This document shows positions 1-6,113 of a stretch of 38,937 nt of DNA, in pieces. Each line of letters starts with the position of its first letter. Within the stretch, counting starts at the first letter, position 1. Source of the DNA: a virus; the IMG/VR virus record IMGVR_UViG_3300013372_003870, positions 1 through 38,937 of that record; one strand, 5' to 3'. The notes beneath the pieces are model-generated. The model worked only from the letters and a program-made list of their open reading frames with translations. It ran no database searches and was not told the origin of the DNA. Made by a program: the position numbers and the translations under genes.

Positions 1-116
1 GGTTCATTGCCCGGCACTCCACACACACCGGCCAACTTTAACGCTAACCACGTCTCAGGTGTTCCATCCCACTGGATAGCCTCCACCACAACGGGCTTTT
101 TACGATACTTCTTCAT
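1..116 (-). CDS. Small phage protein, C-terminus cut by window edge
   Basis: The reading frame starts at an ATG at 114-116, has an AAGGAAAA ribosome site and runs off the left edge. The visible N-terminus (MKKYRKKPVVVEAIQW) matches a very common small phage protein family that opens with a KYRKKPVV.EAIQW motif. The function of that family is unknown to me. It is the last visible gene of the minus-strand early operon and starts 2 nt after the previous stop. Only about 38 codons are present. Confidence 0.75.
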   Translation of the reverse strand, partial: MKKYRKKPVVVEAIQWDGTPETWLALKLAGVCGVPGNE

Positions 117-117
117 G

Positions 118-231
118 TTATTTTTCCTTATTCCGTGGAAACCACGACATTAACTTGTATGCCTCACCCGTTTCCTGAATGGCTTTCAGGAATGCTTCGT
201 AGACAGCTTTGTGGAGTTGTTCGTAGTTCAT
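118..231 (-). CDS. 37-residue hypothetical protein
   Basis: This short ORF begins MNYEQLHKAVYEAFL and ends in a basic FPRNKEK tail. It is predicted helical and has no membrane segment. Its ATG overlaps the stop of the upstream gene (ATGA), and its own stop lies just before the next gene, so it is embedded in a translationally coupled operon. Function not recognised. The overlaps on both sides are the main support for it being real. Confidence 0.6.
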   Translation of the reverse strand: MNYEQLHKAVYEAFLKAIQETGEAYKLMSWFPRNKEK

Positions 232-683
232 ACAATCGCCACCTCCTGCTTGTTGCCTTCTGCGTCTACGGCGTGGGTGATTCCTGTGTTTTTGCAGCCC
301 GACAGCAAAGAATACATGCGATCTGGAAAGTGTTTATATTCATAACTATCTATAGACTCCCATACTGCAAACAACCCATGACTCGCATACAGATACAACA
401 GCCACGCATCGTCCTTCGTGGGATTGCGCGGGAGAGGGGGGAGGATGGTGACGGTGTAGTCTATGTGCTCAGACCTTGTCAGCTGTCCTCCGTGCAACTT
501 GAAATCACCTGAAGGTGCCCCATTCTCAAAACACCAATCTCCTGTAATGTGTTCCCATCGCCCACGATGCTCACAGAGAGGAAGTCGCCAAAGTGATAGT
601 TCATTATGCACCCACTCGGCGTTGAATGGACGACGGATAACGGTGCAGAGCTTACCGTAGATGGTTTCTGGTGTTACTTGCAT
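228..683 (-). CDS. 151-residue hypothetical phage protein
   Basis: It starts at an ATG preceded by a GGAGG ribosome site and overlaps the DUF7694-like gene upstream by 10 nt. It is rich in aromatic and Trp residues (WRLPLCEHRGRWEHITGDW) with no transmembrane segment, and is probably soluble. I do not recognise a family. Position and overlaps mark it as a genuine early-operon gene. The long plus-strand ORF over the same DNA is judged a shadow. Confidence 0.65.
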   Translation of the reverse strand: MQVTPETIYGKLCTVIRRPFNAEWVHNELSLWRLPLCEHRGRWEHITGDWCFENGAPSGDFKLHGGQLTRSEHIDYTVTILPPLPRNPTKDDAWLLYLYASHGLFAVWESIDSYEYKHFPDRMYSLLSGCKNTGITHAVDAEGNKQEVAIV

Positions 684-1051
684 GGTGTCCCTCCACCAAA
701 TTTTAGGCAGAATGGTAGTGCGATATCATGTAGAACCCATAAATGATACGCCCCCACCTCATCTACTAGTGCTATCTCTGATGGAAACACCTCAATAGCA
801 GTAGCACCATCACCAAAAAGCATGTTTTTTATTTGTTGTTTAACATTCCATGGAATATCTTTGTTTTTTGCATCCCGAATGAAAGCGTGTGTTACTCTCC
901 CCCATGCCGTTTGTATATCCCTTGCAAGCACCACATGATTCCCGTTTGTCCATGCTTGATCCATTTCCCTCACCCACCCAGTGCCATACCCGCATGACTT
1001 TGGTGTGAGTTGGCTTGGAAGAAGTGTCTTAATCTTTTTTCCAGCGCTCAT
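674..1051 (-). CDS. DUF7694-like phage protein
   Basis: About 125 residues. The core reads VTHAFIRDAKNKDIPW followed by KNMLFGDGATAIEVFPSE and YHLWVL. This pattern (IPW..KQ.IK..LFG..ATAIEVFP) is what I know from a widespread phage/prophage domain of unknown function (DUF7694). The ATG at 1051 overlaps the stop of the previous small membrane gene (TGATG) and has a G-rich ribosome site. A GTG one codon upstream is an alternative start. Confidence 0.65.
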   Translation of the reverse strand: MSAGKKIKTLLPSQLTPKSCGYGTGWVREMDQAWTNGNHVVLARDIQTAWGRVTHAFIRDAKNKDIPWNVKQQIKNMLFGDGATAIEVFPSEIALVDEVGAYHLWVLHDIALPFCLKFGGGTPCK

Positions 1052-1191
1052 CACTCGCCCCCTACTTTCAAGTGCTTAATACACTTAACAACTAACCAAA
1101 TTAAACCCGCAAACAGTAATCCCAGAGCAGAACTAGCCATTTGTAAAATGGCAAACAGTAGCAATATGTCTTGTACTTCAGATACCTGCAT
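1051..1191 (-). CDS. 46-residue single-pass membrane protein
   Basis: The product begins MQVSEVQDILLLFAILQ and has one long hydrophobic stretch (about residues 9-37, LGLLFAGLIWLVV) followed by a basic KCIKHLKVGGE tail, predicting N-out/C-in topology. The ATG is preceded by AGGAGGTGAG and overlaps the upstream stop (TAATG); its own stop overlaps the next start. Function unknown. It could be a holin-like or accessory lysis/exclusion protein, but nothing in the sequence proves that. Confidence 0.6.
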   Translation of the reverse strand: MQVSEVQDILLLFAILQMASSALGLLFAGLIWLVVKCIKHLKVGGE

Positions 1192-1562
1192 TACTCACCT
1201 CCTGCTATTTGTTCGGCTTCTGAAACCGCTCGTCTTGCTATCAGGGCTTTCTCTAGTGCACCAAGGCGTGCATCTGTACATTGCCTTAATGCTGTGTCCT
1301 GTACTAATGTTATCTTCGCCAATCGCTCCAGCGTGTCGAGCGGCATGTAGTGGGTGAACAACTCTGGGTCGTGTTTCCCTTCCTCATCCTCCCAGTAGGC
1401 ATCTTTTACGTTCCAGTTATAAAACCCCTGTCCTGTAGTTTTATGGGCATCACCGGGGTAGAGATAGGACCAAGTAAGCAGTACCTCGCTTCCATCCTTC
1501 GGTGCTTCCTCAATCGGACGCCTCCCGGCGAACTCAATCAGCTTTTCGAGGTTGGTTTTCAT
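1191..1562 (-). CDS. DUF551-like phage protein
   Basis: A 123-residue protein. Residues 15-30 read RPIEEAPKDGSEVLLT and a later FTHYMPLDTL follows. The pair (PI.EAPKDG..VL near the start, THYMPL later) resembles the DUF551-type phage proteins, for which no activity is known to me. The C-terminal third is helical and Ala/Arg rich. It starts with ATG directly at the stop of the 77-residue gene and ends in TAATG overlap with the next gene. Confidence 0.6.
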   Translation of the reverse strand: MKTNLEKLIEFAGRRPIEEAPKDGSEVLLTWSYLYPGDAHKTTGQGFYNWNVKDAYWEDEEGKHDPELFTHYMPLDTLERLAKITLVQDTALRQCTDARLGALEKALIARRAVSEAEQIAGGE

Positions 1563-1795
1563 TACTGTTTCTCCTTTGTTATAATGTTCTCGTAATTAAC
1601 TATATCCTCGTAGCCGTCCAGCTTGATAACAACCACGCAGTCATTACCTAAACCCCAGCGAATTGCGAAATAGCATCCCGGCTCAATTTCCTTATCAGAA
1701 TAGGTGTTGTTCTTGGGGTTTTCGGCAAAATTTACTGCCGCACGCTGTGCGAAGGCCAGCTTTTCCGCTTCGTTAGTTAAGTTATACATCCGCAT
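1562..1795 (-). CDS. 77-residue hypothetical protein
   Basis: It starts at an ATG with a strong GGAGGGG site 8 nt upstream and overlaps the upstream gene by 14 nt. It has a helical N-terminus (NEAEKLAFAQRAAVNF) and a likely small beta-rich C-terminus (GCYFAIRWGLGNDCVVVIKLDGYEDI). No membrane segment and no family recognised. Operon position supports it being expressed. Confidence 0.55.
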   Translation of the reverse strand: MRMYNLTNEAEKLAFAQRAAVNFAENPKNNTYSDKEIEPGCYFAIRWGLGNDCVVVIKLDGYEDIVNYENIITKEKQ

Positions 1796-2030
1796 CTTGT
1801 TTCCCCTCCAATGCTTTTAACTGTTTATCCAGATCAAAATACTTAATGATTCTGTCTTGCGCCAGCCCTTGATAGAATTCTGCGCCTTTGTTCGCGGCCT
1901 TCAGGTGTGCACGCAGTTCCATAAGCAAACCGATATCCAAAGGATCGGCGTGGTCACTGTTGATGTAGTAGTCAAAGCGTTGTTGCAGGCTGTGCTTGCT
2001 CGCCTCATTGCTCTTTATTTCTGGTTGCAT
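1782..2030 (-). CDS. 82-residue helical hypothetical protein
   Basis: A charged, mostly helical protein (HSLQQRFDYYINSDHADP, later DLDKQLKALEGKQDADV) with no membrane segment. The ATG follows GGAGAAGG by 6 nt. It overlaps the upstream membrane-protein gene by 16 nt and the downstream gene by 14 nt. Function not recognised. Confidence 0.55.
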   Translation of the reverse strand: MQPEIKSNEASKHSLQQRFDYYINSDHADPLDIGLLMELRAHLKAANKGAEFYQGLAQDRIIKYFDLDKQLKALEGKQDADV

Positions 2031-2221
2031 CGCGCCTTCTCCAGTTCGATTTGTTTGTCGAATAACTCTAATCTCTGTCTGTGCTGTGTTCCTGCATCCG
2101 GTTGGTTTTTATGTAAATTTTGCGCCCCTTTAATTACAAAGACTATTGCTGTACTGCATATTATCAAAACACAAACAACAATAATTAATCCATCACTGGT
2201 ATCTTTATCTAAATCCAGCAT
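2015..2221 (-). CDS. 68-residue membrane protein with charged C-terminal helix
   Basis: One transmembrane segment is clear (about residues 12-31, LIIVVCVLIICSTAIVFVI). It is followed by a polar linker and a charged helix (RLELFDKQIELEKARCNQK). The AAAGGAG ribosome site is strong. This layout (short N-tail, one span, long charged helix) is like inner-membrane spanin subunits and many phage accessory proteins. No partner outer-membrane spanin was found, so the role is open. Confidence 0.6.
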   Translation of the reverse strand: MLDLDKDTSDGLIIVVCVLIICSTAIVFVIKGAQNLHKNQPDAGTQHRQRLELFDKQIELEKARCNQK

Positions 2222-2238
2222 CTCACTCTCCTTTCAAT

Positions 2239-2388
2239 TTACCTAAGTTTTTCAGCCAATACTGCAACCAAACCACAAATTCCTTGTGATACTGCTGCCA
2301 ATATCTGAGCAATCACTGACAAAGGAACGGCTATAAGTAGCGCAGGAACCGTAAAGACGAACCATACCAAACGCAGAACGTTCTTCAT
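2239..2388 (-). CDS. 49-residue hydrophobic membrane protein
   Basis: It begins MKNVLRLVWFVFTVPALL and is hydrophobic almost throughout, with two possible short spans. The longer ORF reaches 2424, but the ATG at 2388 has a GGGGAG site and overlaps the upstream stop region, so I use it. It belongs to a run of three tiny membrane genes. Function unknown. Confidence 0.55.
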   Translation of the reverse strand: MKNVLRLVWFVFTVPALLIAVPLSVIAQILAAVSQGICGLVAVLAEKLR

Positions 2389-2389
2389 C

Positions 2390-2476
2390 TCACTCTCCCC
2401 ATATTCTCCTGAATGCGAACGCAAGCAAAACAGTTGGCGCTAAAAATATAGAAAGAACAATAAGTAAAATATACAT
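2390..2476 (-). CDS. 28-residue membrane micro-protein
   Basis: A very short ORF beginning MYILLIVLSIFLAPTVLL and ending FRRIWGE: one hydrophobic span with a basic end. Its ATG overlaps the stop of the ASCH-like gene (TAATG), and its stop lies 1 nt from the next ATG, so it fills the gap exactly. That coupling is the main reason to call it. Function unknown. Confidence 0.5.
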   Translation of the reverse strand: MYILLIVLSIFLAPTVLLAFAFRRIWGE

Positions 2477-3285
2477 TAATTGTTTTCCTTAATTACATAC
2501 TCTATGTTTTTCTCAATATCCTCTATGCATCTACAGATTTCATCTATGTAGTCCGTGCCAGCAAAATCTGGGCCTAATATTTTTAGATTCTCCTGTAATT
2601 CTTTTTTACAAGAAGAAAGTAATTCGAGTGTTTTTCTATACTGACATTCTTCTGGAAGGTTACGCCCTGTTTTGCTTTTATAGAATTCCCCTACATTACA
2701 CCTATACATATTAAATTCCAGAACCCACACCCATGGGTTTTCACGCCACGATCCATGGGTGTTTGTTTTGTTCCATAAGATGGCGAACCATGTCCTTGGT
2801 CCAGCCACATAATCAGCCCCCGGTGGGGCTTCCCACTCGGTTCCAATAGAAGTATCACGCGCACCCTCTACTATTGCATCCTCCTCGCTAATGTCCTGCA
2901 ACCTCTCGACGCGCACGTTGGTTATTTCTAGTGTAATGCGAGAGGCCCAGAAGGGCATTGATTCAGGAGACAACCAGCGGTGTGCCAATACCTTACTGTT
3001 TGTTTCTGTTGCTTGATAACTCAATCTATCAACATGCGGATTACTAGCCTGGAACGGCTCTTGAACCCATAGTAGGTCTCCAAGCTTACCGTAGGGACAT
3101 TCAATCACCGGCATATTCTCAACTACCGGAGGCCTTACACCGAAACCTCTCGCCATTTCATCGGTTAATATGGCTGTCTGTGGCACCACCAATTCCCGAT
3201 GTTGTTTTTTTCTACCGCTCAATAACGCCAACACTGTCGCTGTGTTACAAACTATTGGCCTAACCTGTATGGTTGATCTATCCAC
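2476..3285 (-). CDS. ASCH/PUA-like phage protein, first gene of early operon
   Basis: About 269 residues. The N-terminal 180 match a well-known phage/prophage protein: a GRKKQHRELV segment (usually GRKTQTRR), CPYGKLGDLLWVQEPF, WASRITLEITNVRVERLQDI with SEEDAIVEGA, and a closing W..NPWVWVLEF. The family has an ASCH/PUA-like fold associated with RNA or modified-nucleoside binding; its phage role is unclear. A helical C-terminal extension of about 70 residues (KELQENLKILG region) is unusual. The GTG at 3285 has GGGAGA 6 nt upstream. The GTG at 3291 is possible but too close to that site. Confidence 0.7.
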   Translation of the reverse strand: MDRSTIQVRPIVCNTATVLALLSGRKKQHRELVVPQTAILTDEMARGFGVRPPVVENMPVIECPYGKLGDLLWVQEPFQASNPHVDRLSYQATETNSKVLAHRWLSPESMPFWASRITLEITNVRVERLQDISEEDAIVEGARDTSIGTEWEAPPGADYVAGPRTWFAILWNKTNTHGSWRENPWVWVLEFNMYRCNVGEFYKSKTGRNLPEECQYRKTLELLSSCKKELQENLKILGPDFAGTDYIDEICRCIEDIEKNIEYVIKENN

Positions 3286-3330
3286 GCGCACTCTCCCGTT
3301 CTTTCCATGATGATGTTTGGTATGCTCTTA

Positions 3331-3373
3331 TTGGTAGTTGATTTTTTTCATAAGGTCAATTGATTTTTTTCAT
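3331..3373 (-). promoter_or_regulatory. Early promoter with overlapping operator repeats (operon 1)
   Basis: Read on the minus strand: a -35 box TTGACC (3354-3359), a 17-nt spacer and a -10 TACCAA (3331-3336). It lies 46 nt before the ASCH-like gene. The element TTGA-N14-TCAA spans 3338-3359. A direct copy of TTGATTTTTTTCAT follows at 3360-3373, 22 bp (two helical turns) away. On the plus strand the second copy can serve as -35 (TTGATT, 3360) with TGAAAT at 3383 for the divergent regulator gene. A near-identical element lies at 15365-15386. Confidence 0.5.
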
Positions 3374-3446
3374 TGCTGAAAATGAAATAGGTGGTATCCT
3401 GTTTTTACGGGTAAACATATTGTTTAGCTTAAGGAAAGTAGATGTT

Positions 3447-3680
3447 GTGTGGAAAAATTCTTCCGAAAAAATTCTTGCAGACTGTTTATTGTATTGTGAG
3501 AGGACAAAATCTAACCATATTACTTTTGGGGCTAAAGCCATTGGTAATGGAAGGCTGATTGGCACACTCCAAAACGGCGGAAATATAGGAACCAATGCCA
3601 TGGATCGGCTCTATGCCTATATGGCTATCCAATGCCCTGATATTAAAAACCCAATCATAGGAGATAAAACAAATGCCTAA
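3447..3680 (+). CDS. Small helix-turn-helix-like regulator (Cro-type)
   Basis: A 77-residue protein when started at the GTG at 3447, which has AAGGAAAG 8 nt upstream; the frame is open from a TTG at 3360. The core LADCLLYCERTKSNHITFG then GRLIGTLQNGG then MDRLYAYMA follows a pattern I know from short phage DNA-binding proteins (an RxG...TFG helix pair, then LR.G...T...D.V..Y). It sits exactly at the divergent promoter of the first minus operon, where a Cro or repressor gene would be expected. It overlaps the next gene by 8 nt. Function is inferred from pattern and position. Confidence 0.55.
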   Translation: MWKNSSEKILADCLLYCERTKSNHITFGAKAIGNGRLIGTLQNGGNIGTNAMDRLYAYMAIQCPDIKNPIIGDKTNA

Positions 3681-4320
3681 ACAGAAAAAAGAACCAACGT
3701 CTGAAGTGAAAGTTTCTCGGCGCGGGCGTCCCCCTAAAGATAAATCGCAACAGGTCGTTGCTGATGTTAATTTCTCTAATAAGCCACTTCCTAAATCCGC
3801 AAAAGTTGTAAATCCCGCTAAGGCTGCTGGTGATACAGCACTCGCTACGCTTGCCTCTCATGGTCCTCATGGAAAGAGTGAGTTTCTTATTTCCAATGTT
3901 CATAAGGTTGAAAAGCTGGAAGAACAGCGCCGCCTGATTAATCGGGAAATTAATTCTGTTTATGCCACGATCAAGCAAAATGGGTTCCCTGTTGGCGCTG
4001 CACGCAAGATTGTTGCTCTTCGCCGTATGGATCCTGAAGAAAGAATTGCGCTTGAAGAAGATATGGCGATGGTATCTCAAGGGCTTGGTGAGACGCGCCA
4101 GATGACTCTGTTTGGATTTCACAGCCTTGAGGCCCCAACAATCTCTGGAACTGCCATTGTAGTGGCCCCCTCTGATGCGCCTACCCCAGTAGAGGGTGAG
4201 GCACCACTAGAGGAGGCTGTAGCAAAACTTGAGGAGGAAATTAATCTGGATGATCCAGAGGCTGTTGCTCTTTCCCGTATGGGGATTATGAGTCAATTCG
4301 ATCATTCTTTTATCAACTAA
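3673..4320 (+). CDS. GapR-like (DUF2312) DNA-binding protein with AT hook
   Basis: A 215-residue protein. Residues 16-23 (RRGRPPKD) form an AT-hook-like motif. Residues 71-139 resemble the GapR/DUF2312 domain: VEKLEEQRRLINREINSVY, IKQNGFPVGAARKIVALRR, then DPEER. GapR is a nucleoid-associated protein of alphaproteobacteria that binds overtwisted AT-rich DNA. A long acidic Ala/Glu/Pro-rich C-terminus follows, which is absent from the roughly 90-residue bacterial proteins. It has GGAG before the ATG, and its stop overlaps the resolvase start (TAATG). Likely role: organising phage or host DNA during replication. Confidence 0.75.
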   Translation: MPKQKKEPTSEVKVSRRGRPPKDKSQQVVADVNFSNKPLPKSAKVVNPAKAAGDTALATLASHGPHGKSEFLISNVHKVEKLEEQRRLINREINSVYATIKQNGFPVGAARKIVALRRMDPEERIALEEDMAMVSQGLGETRQMTLFGFHSLEAPTISGTAIVVAPSDAPTPVEGEAPLEEAVAKLEEEINLDDPEAVALSRMGIMSQFDHSFIN

Positions 4321-4844
4321 TGTCTACATCTCCATCCCACATGATCCTGGCATTGGATTTAGCAACCAATACAGGATGGGCTTTCTCCAAGGGAACTAAA
4401 ATCCTAGCATGGGGGGTGGAGAACTTTTCTTCTGGGTTAGATACCCGCCACGCTCGCGGCCATAGATTAGATAAGTTTGAAAAATGGCTTGGAGCCTTTT
4501 CTGGCGTTCATGAAATTATCTATGAAGAAGTCGGTAGTGATATGCGCAATATCAATGCTGCTGCGTGCTTCTATCAGCTTCTTGGTGAGGTAGAGAAATT
4601 CGCTTTTCGGTGCAGAATACCCCTCACATCCATACACAACGCTACCCTTAAGAAGGCGTTTACTGGCAGTGGACGTGCCGATAAAAAACTAATGTGTGAG
4701 ACAGCGCATAATCTTGGATGGTCTGGTGGTATTGTAGGTACGGATATGGATCATGATGCATGTGATGCATGTGCGTTAATTTATATTCGTCAAATTCAGC
4801 GTGGTGTTGAAATGGAGTTTAGCTGTGGACAGAAATCTCTATAA
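4320..4844 (+). CDS. RuvC-like Holliday-junction resolvase
   Basis: A 174-residue RNase-H-fold nuclease. The acidic residues of the RuvC family are in place: D13 in ILALDLATNTGWA, E69/E70 in IIYEEVG, and D146/D149 in MDHDACDACALI. Phage RuvC-like enzymes cut branched DNA before packaging or during recombination, using two metal ions. The order GapR-like protein then resolvase, with stop/start overlap, suggests coupled expression. M8 is an alternative start. Confidence 0.85.
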   Translation: MSTSPSHMILALDLATNTGWAFSKGTKILAWGVENFSSGLDTRHARGHRLDKFEKWLGAFSGVHEIIYEEVGSDMRNINAAACFYQLLGEVEKFAFRCRIPLTSIHNATLKKAFTGSGRADKKLMCETAHNLGWSGGIVGTDMDHDACDACALIYIRQIQRGVEMEFSCGQKSL

Positions 4845-5001
4845 GAAGCATTTAGAGGCTATTAAAGAATCCGCTGATAAATACAAGGAGCCTATTGGGG
4901 TTTACCGAGAGAATGGCCACCTCATTAAAGTGTATCACCCAGGATATGCGGCTGGATATGAGGAGACAACAGCCTACACTGAGAAACTCAGTATGCTTTA
5001 G
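4825..5001 (+). CDS. 58-residue hypothetical protein
   Basis: I start it at the GTG at 4825, which has GGAG 7 nt upstream; the open frame reaches 4801. It overlaps the end of the resolvase gene by 20 nt. It has a helical N-terminal half (YKKHLEAIKESADKYKEP) and a C-terminal half with many Tyr and His residues (LIKVYHPGYAAGYEETTAY). No family recognised. Confidence 0.5.
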   Translation: MDRNLYKKHLEAIKESADKYKEPIGVYRENGHLIKVYHPGYAAGYEETTAYTEKLSML

Positions 5002-5051
5002 TTGGTAAAATATAGCTTTTGTCAACCAGAAATGATTTTGTCAACCAACTA
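4999..5051. terminator. Inverted repeat pairing two convergent stop codons
   Basis: TAGTTGGT (4999-5006) and ACCAACTA (5044-5051) form an 8-bp stem containing the TAG stops of the convergent genes on either side. Between them, TTTTGTCAACCA is directly repeated at 5017-5028 and 5036-5047. The location between convergent genes favours a bidirectional transcription end or a protein-binding site, but the loop is long (37 nt) and there is no clean U-tract. Confidence 0.3.
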
Positions 5052-5237
5052 GGGTTGTGTTTTACAAATCGACTCAAGATAATCATCTACTGATTTTTTG
5101 AACTCGTCTTCGATCTCCTCCATTTTTGATGCGTGAAAATCAACAACTGAACTTCCACATCCAGTTACCCTGCCGTACAGGGAGTGGGTTTCTTGGTCGT
5201 ACTCCAGTGTCATTCCAAAGCCCTTGTATGTAAACAT
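5049..5237 (-). CDS. HicB-family antitoxin-like protein (no HicA seen)
   Basis: A 62-residue protein. The pattern FTYKGFGMTLEYDQETHSLYGRV, then VDFHASKMEEIEDEF, then KKSVDDYLE follows the HicB partial RNase-H-like fold (usually YKGY...EYD...FHGRV...VTFEG.S..EL...F..SVDDYL). HicB normally inhibits HicA, an mRNA-cleaving toxin. No HicA-like gene is next to it, and the DNA-binding C-terminal domain of long HicBs is missing. It has AAAGGA before the ATG. It may be an orphan antitoxin that counters a host HicA. Confidence 0.7.
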   Translation of the reverse strand: MFTYKGFGMTLEYDQETHSLYGRVTGCGSSVVDFHASKMEEIEDEFKKSVDDYLESICKTQP

Positions 5238-5287
5238 TTGCTTTTTCCTTTACGGGGTTTGATTAAGTAAATTTTCCGCTGATTTTT

Positions 5288-5311
5288 GTTAGTTAGAAAA
5301 ACCTAACTAAC
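5288..5311. repeat. Perfect 9-bp inverted repeat upstream of hicB-like gene
   Basis: GTTAGTTAG (5288-5296) and CTAACTAAC (5303-5311) flank AAAAAC; the stem extends by one T-A pair. On the plus strand it is followed by ATTTTTG, so it could terminate plus-strand transcripts. On the minus strand it lies about 50 nt upstream of the HicB-like start and just after the Panacea-domain gene, so an operator role is equally possible. Confidence 0.5.
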
Positions 5312-5322
5312 ATTTTTGATTG

Positions 5323-5898
5323 CTACCTACATAGGTCAATAAACTTTTGTTTACGTTTATGAGGAAAGAATGATTGAGTGAGTCCGTTAAATTCATCTAA
5401 CACATCTTTGTCTGGAATTTCCATATCCCTTTTGACGCGAAAATTATTTAGGTTTGCCAACTTCCACCACGCAGATGTTTCTGAGTGGCATAGTTCACTT
5501 AAGCATTCTCCTGACAAATGGCTGTAGCGATGCCATATAAAGTTGATAAGCCTATTCCATTCATGCCTGCATTCTACTTGGTCATCAGGAATATGATAGG
5601 GGGAATGTTGGATTGGTTGGTATATATTCGCCATACCGTAGACGGCCAGAATATCATAGAGAGATTTAAACACAGGTCCATATTTCCACATTTGCGGCCG
5701 TTCATTTGAGATGGATATGCCTTTAGTGGCAAGCGACCATCCATGCGCCATATAAACCATCTTCTGTAGCTTCATGTGATTTAATGTGCGCGGGTGGTCT
5801 GTTGGCAGTCTGTCTATTTTATAGTCATCCATTTTTGAAATGAATGCATTCGCTATAGCAATAGGTTCATACTGTTTTGGTTTTTTATCCTCTTCCAT
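5323..5898 (-). CDS. Panacea-domain (DUF4065, SocA-like) antitoxin
   Basis: A 191-residue protein. The N-terminal half shows the family pattern: IAIANAFISKMDDY, then LNHMKLQKMVYMAHGWSLA, then ERPQMWKYGPVFKSLYD. Panacea/DUF4065 proteins include SocA of Caulobacter, a proteolytic adaptor for the SocB toxin, and PanA antitoxins that neutralise many unrelated small toxins, membrane-active ones included. AAGGGGA precedes the ATG and lies inside a relic of a methyltransferase gene. The nearest gene upstream on the same strand is a 45-residue membrane protein, which is a possible toxin partner. Confidence 0.85.
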   Translation of the reverse strand: MEEDKKPKQYEPIAIANAFISKMDDYKIDRLPTDHPRTLNHMKLQKMVYMAHGWSLATKGISISNERPQMWKYGPVFKSLYDILAVYGMANIYQPIQHSPYHIPDDQVECRHEWNRLINFIWHRYSHLSGECLSELCHSETSAWWKLANLNNFRVKRDMEIPDKDVLDEFNGLTQSFFPHKRKQKFIDLCR

Positions 5899-5899
5899 T

Positions 5900-5969
5900 C
5901 TATTCCCCTTTGGTTCTAATTGTTAAAACAGTGGTGTTGATGTTGGTTCCGCTCTGACGGAATGCCCCC
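5900..5969 (-). pseudogene. 3'-end relic of a methyltransferase gene (copy B)
   Basis: In frame this DNA encodes GAFRQSGTNINTTVLTIRTK followed by GE and a stop, matching the last 22 residues of the truncated methyltransferase at 6114-6401 with one K/R change. It has no matching upstream part. It now mainly supplies the ribosome site (AAAGGGGA) for the Panacea-domain gene. Confidence 0.7.
5901..5969. repeat. 69-bp direct repeat, copy B
   Basis: Matches 6115-6183 at 65 of 69 positions by my alignment; the two copies start 214 bp apart. Three of the four differences are synonymous in the methyltransferase frame and the fourth is K/R, so the copies diverged as coding sequence and are not a fresh duplication. 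Confidence 0.85.
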
Positions 5970-5973
5970 CTCG

Positions 5974-6111
5974 TCACCGCCTTTCCCAGGGTGAGTGATG
6001 GTCTGTTTTTTTTGAATCCCTATACTTTTTCCAGAGTTTTTTAATACCCCAGTCAATGAATCGCAGAAAGTAAATAAAGCAAATAACTATGATAATCTGG
6101 TTCAAACTCAT
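5974..6111 (-). CDS. 45-residue membrane protein, possible toxin partner
   Basis: The product begins MSLNQIIIVICFIYFLRFID. One hydrophobic span covers about residues 5-18, followed by a strongly basic amphipathic tail (WGIKKLWKKYRDSKK) and ending HHSPWERR. Small size, one span and a cationic tail are typical of membrane-acting type I/II toxins but also of harmless phage membrane proteins. It lies directly upstream of the Panacea-domain antitoxin gene on the same strand, with near-identical 69-bp repeats on both sides. AAGGGGA provides its ribosome site. The toxin role is an inference. Confidence 0.55.
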   Translation of the reverse strand: MSLNQIIIVICFIYFLRFIDWGIKKLWKKYRDSKKTDHHSPWERR

Positions 6112-6113
6112 TT

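Noticed and set aside
135-512. Plus-strand 125-codon ORF
   Set aside because: It runs opposite to two coupled early genes with proper starts and has no family-like sequence.
3655-4122. Minus-strand 155-codon ORF opposite the GapR-like gene
   Set aside because: The plus-strand frame has a recognisable domain and ribosome site; this one is compositional shadow.
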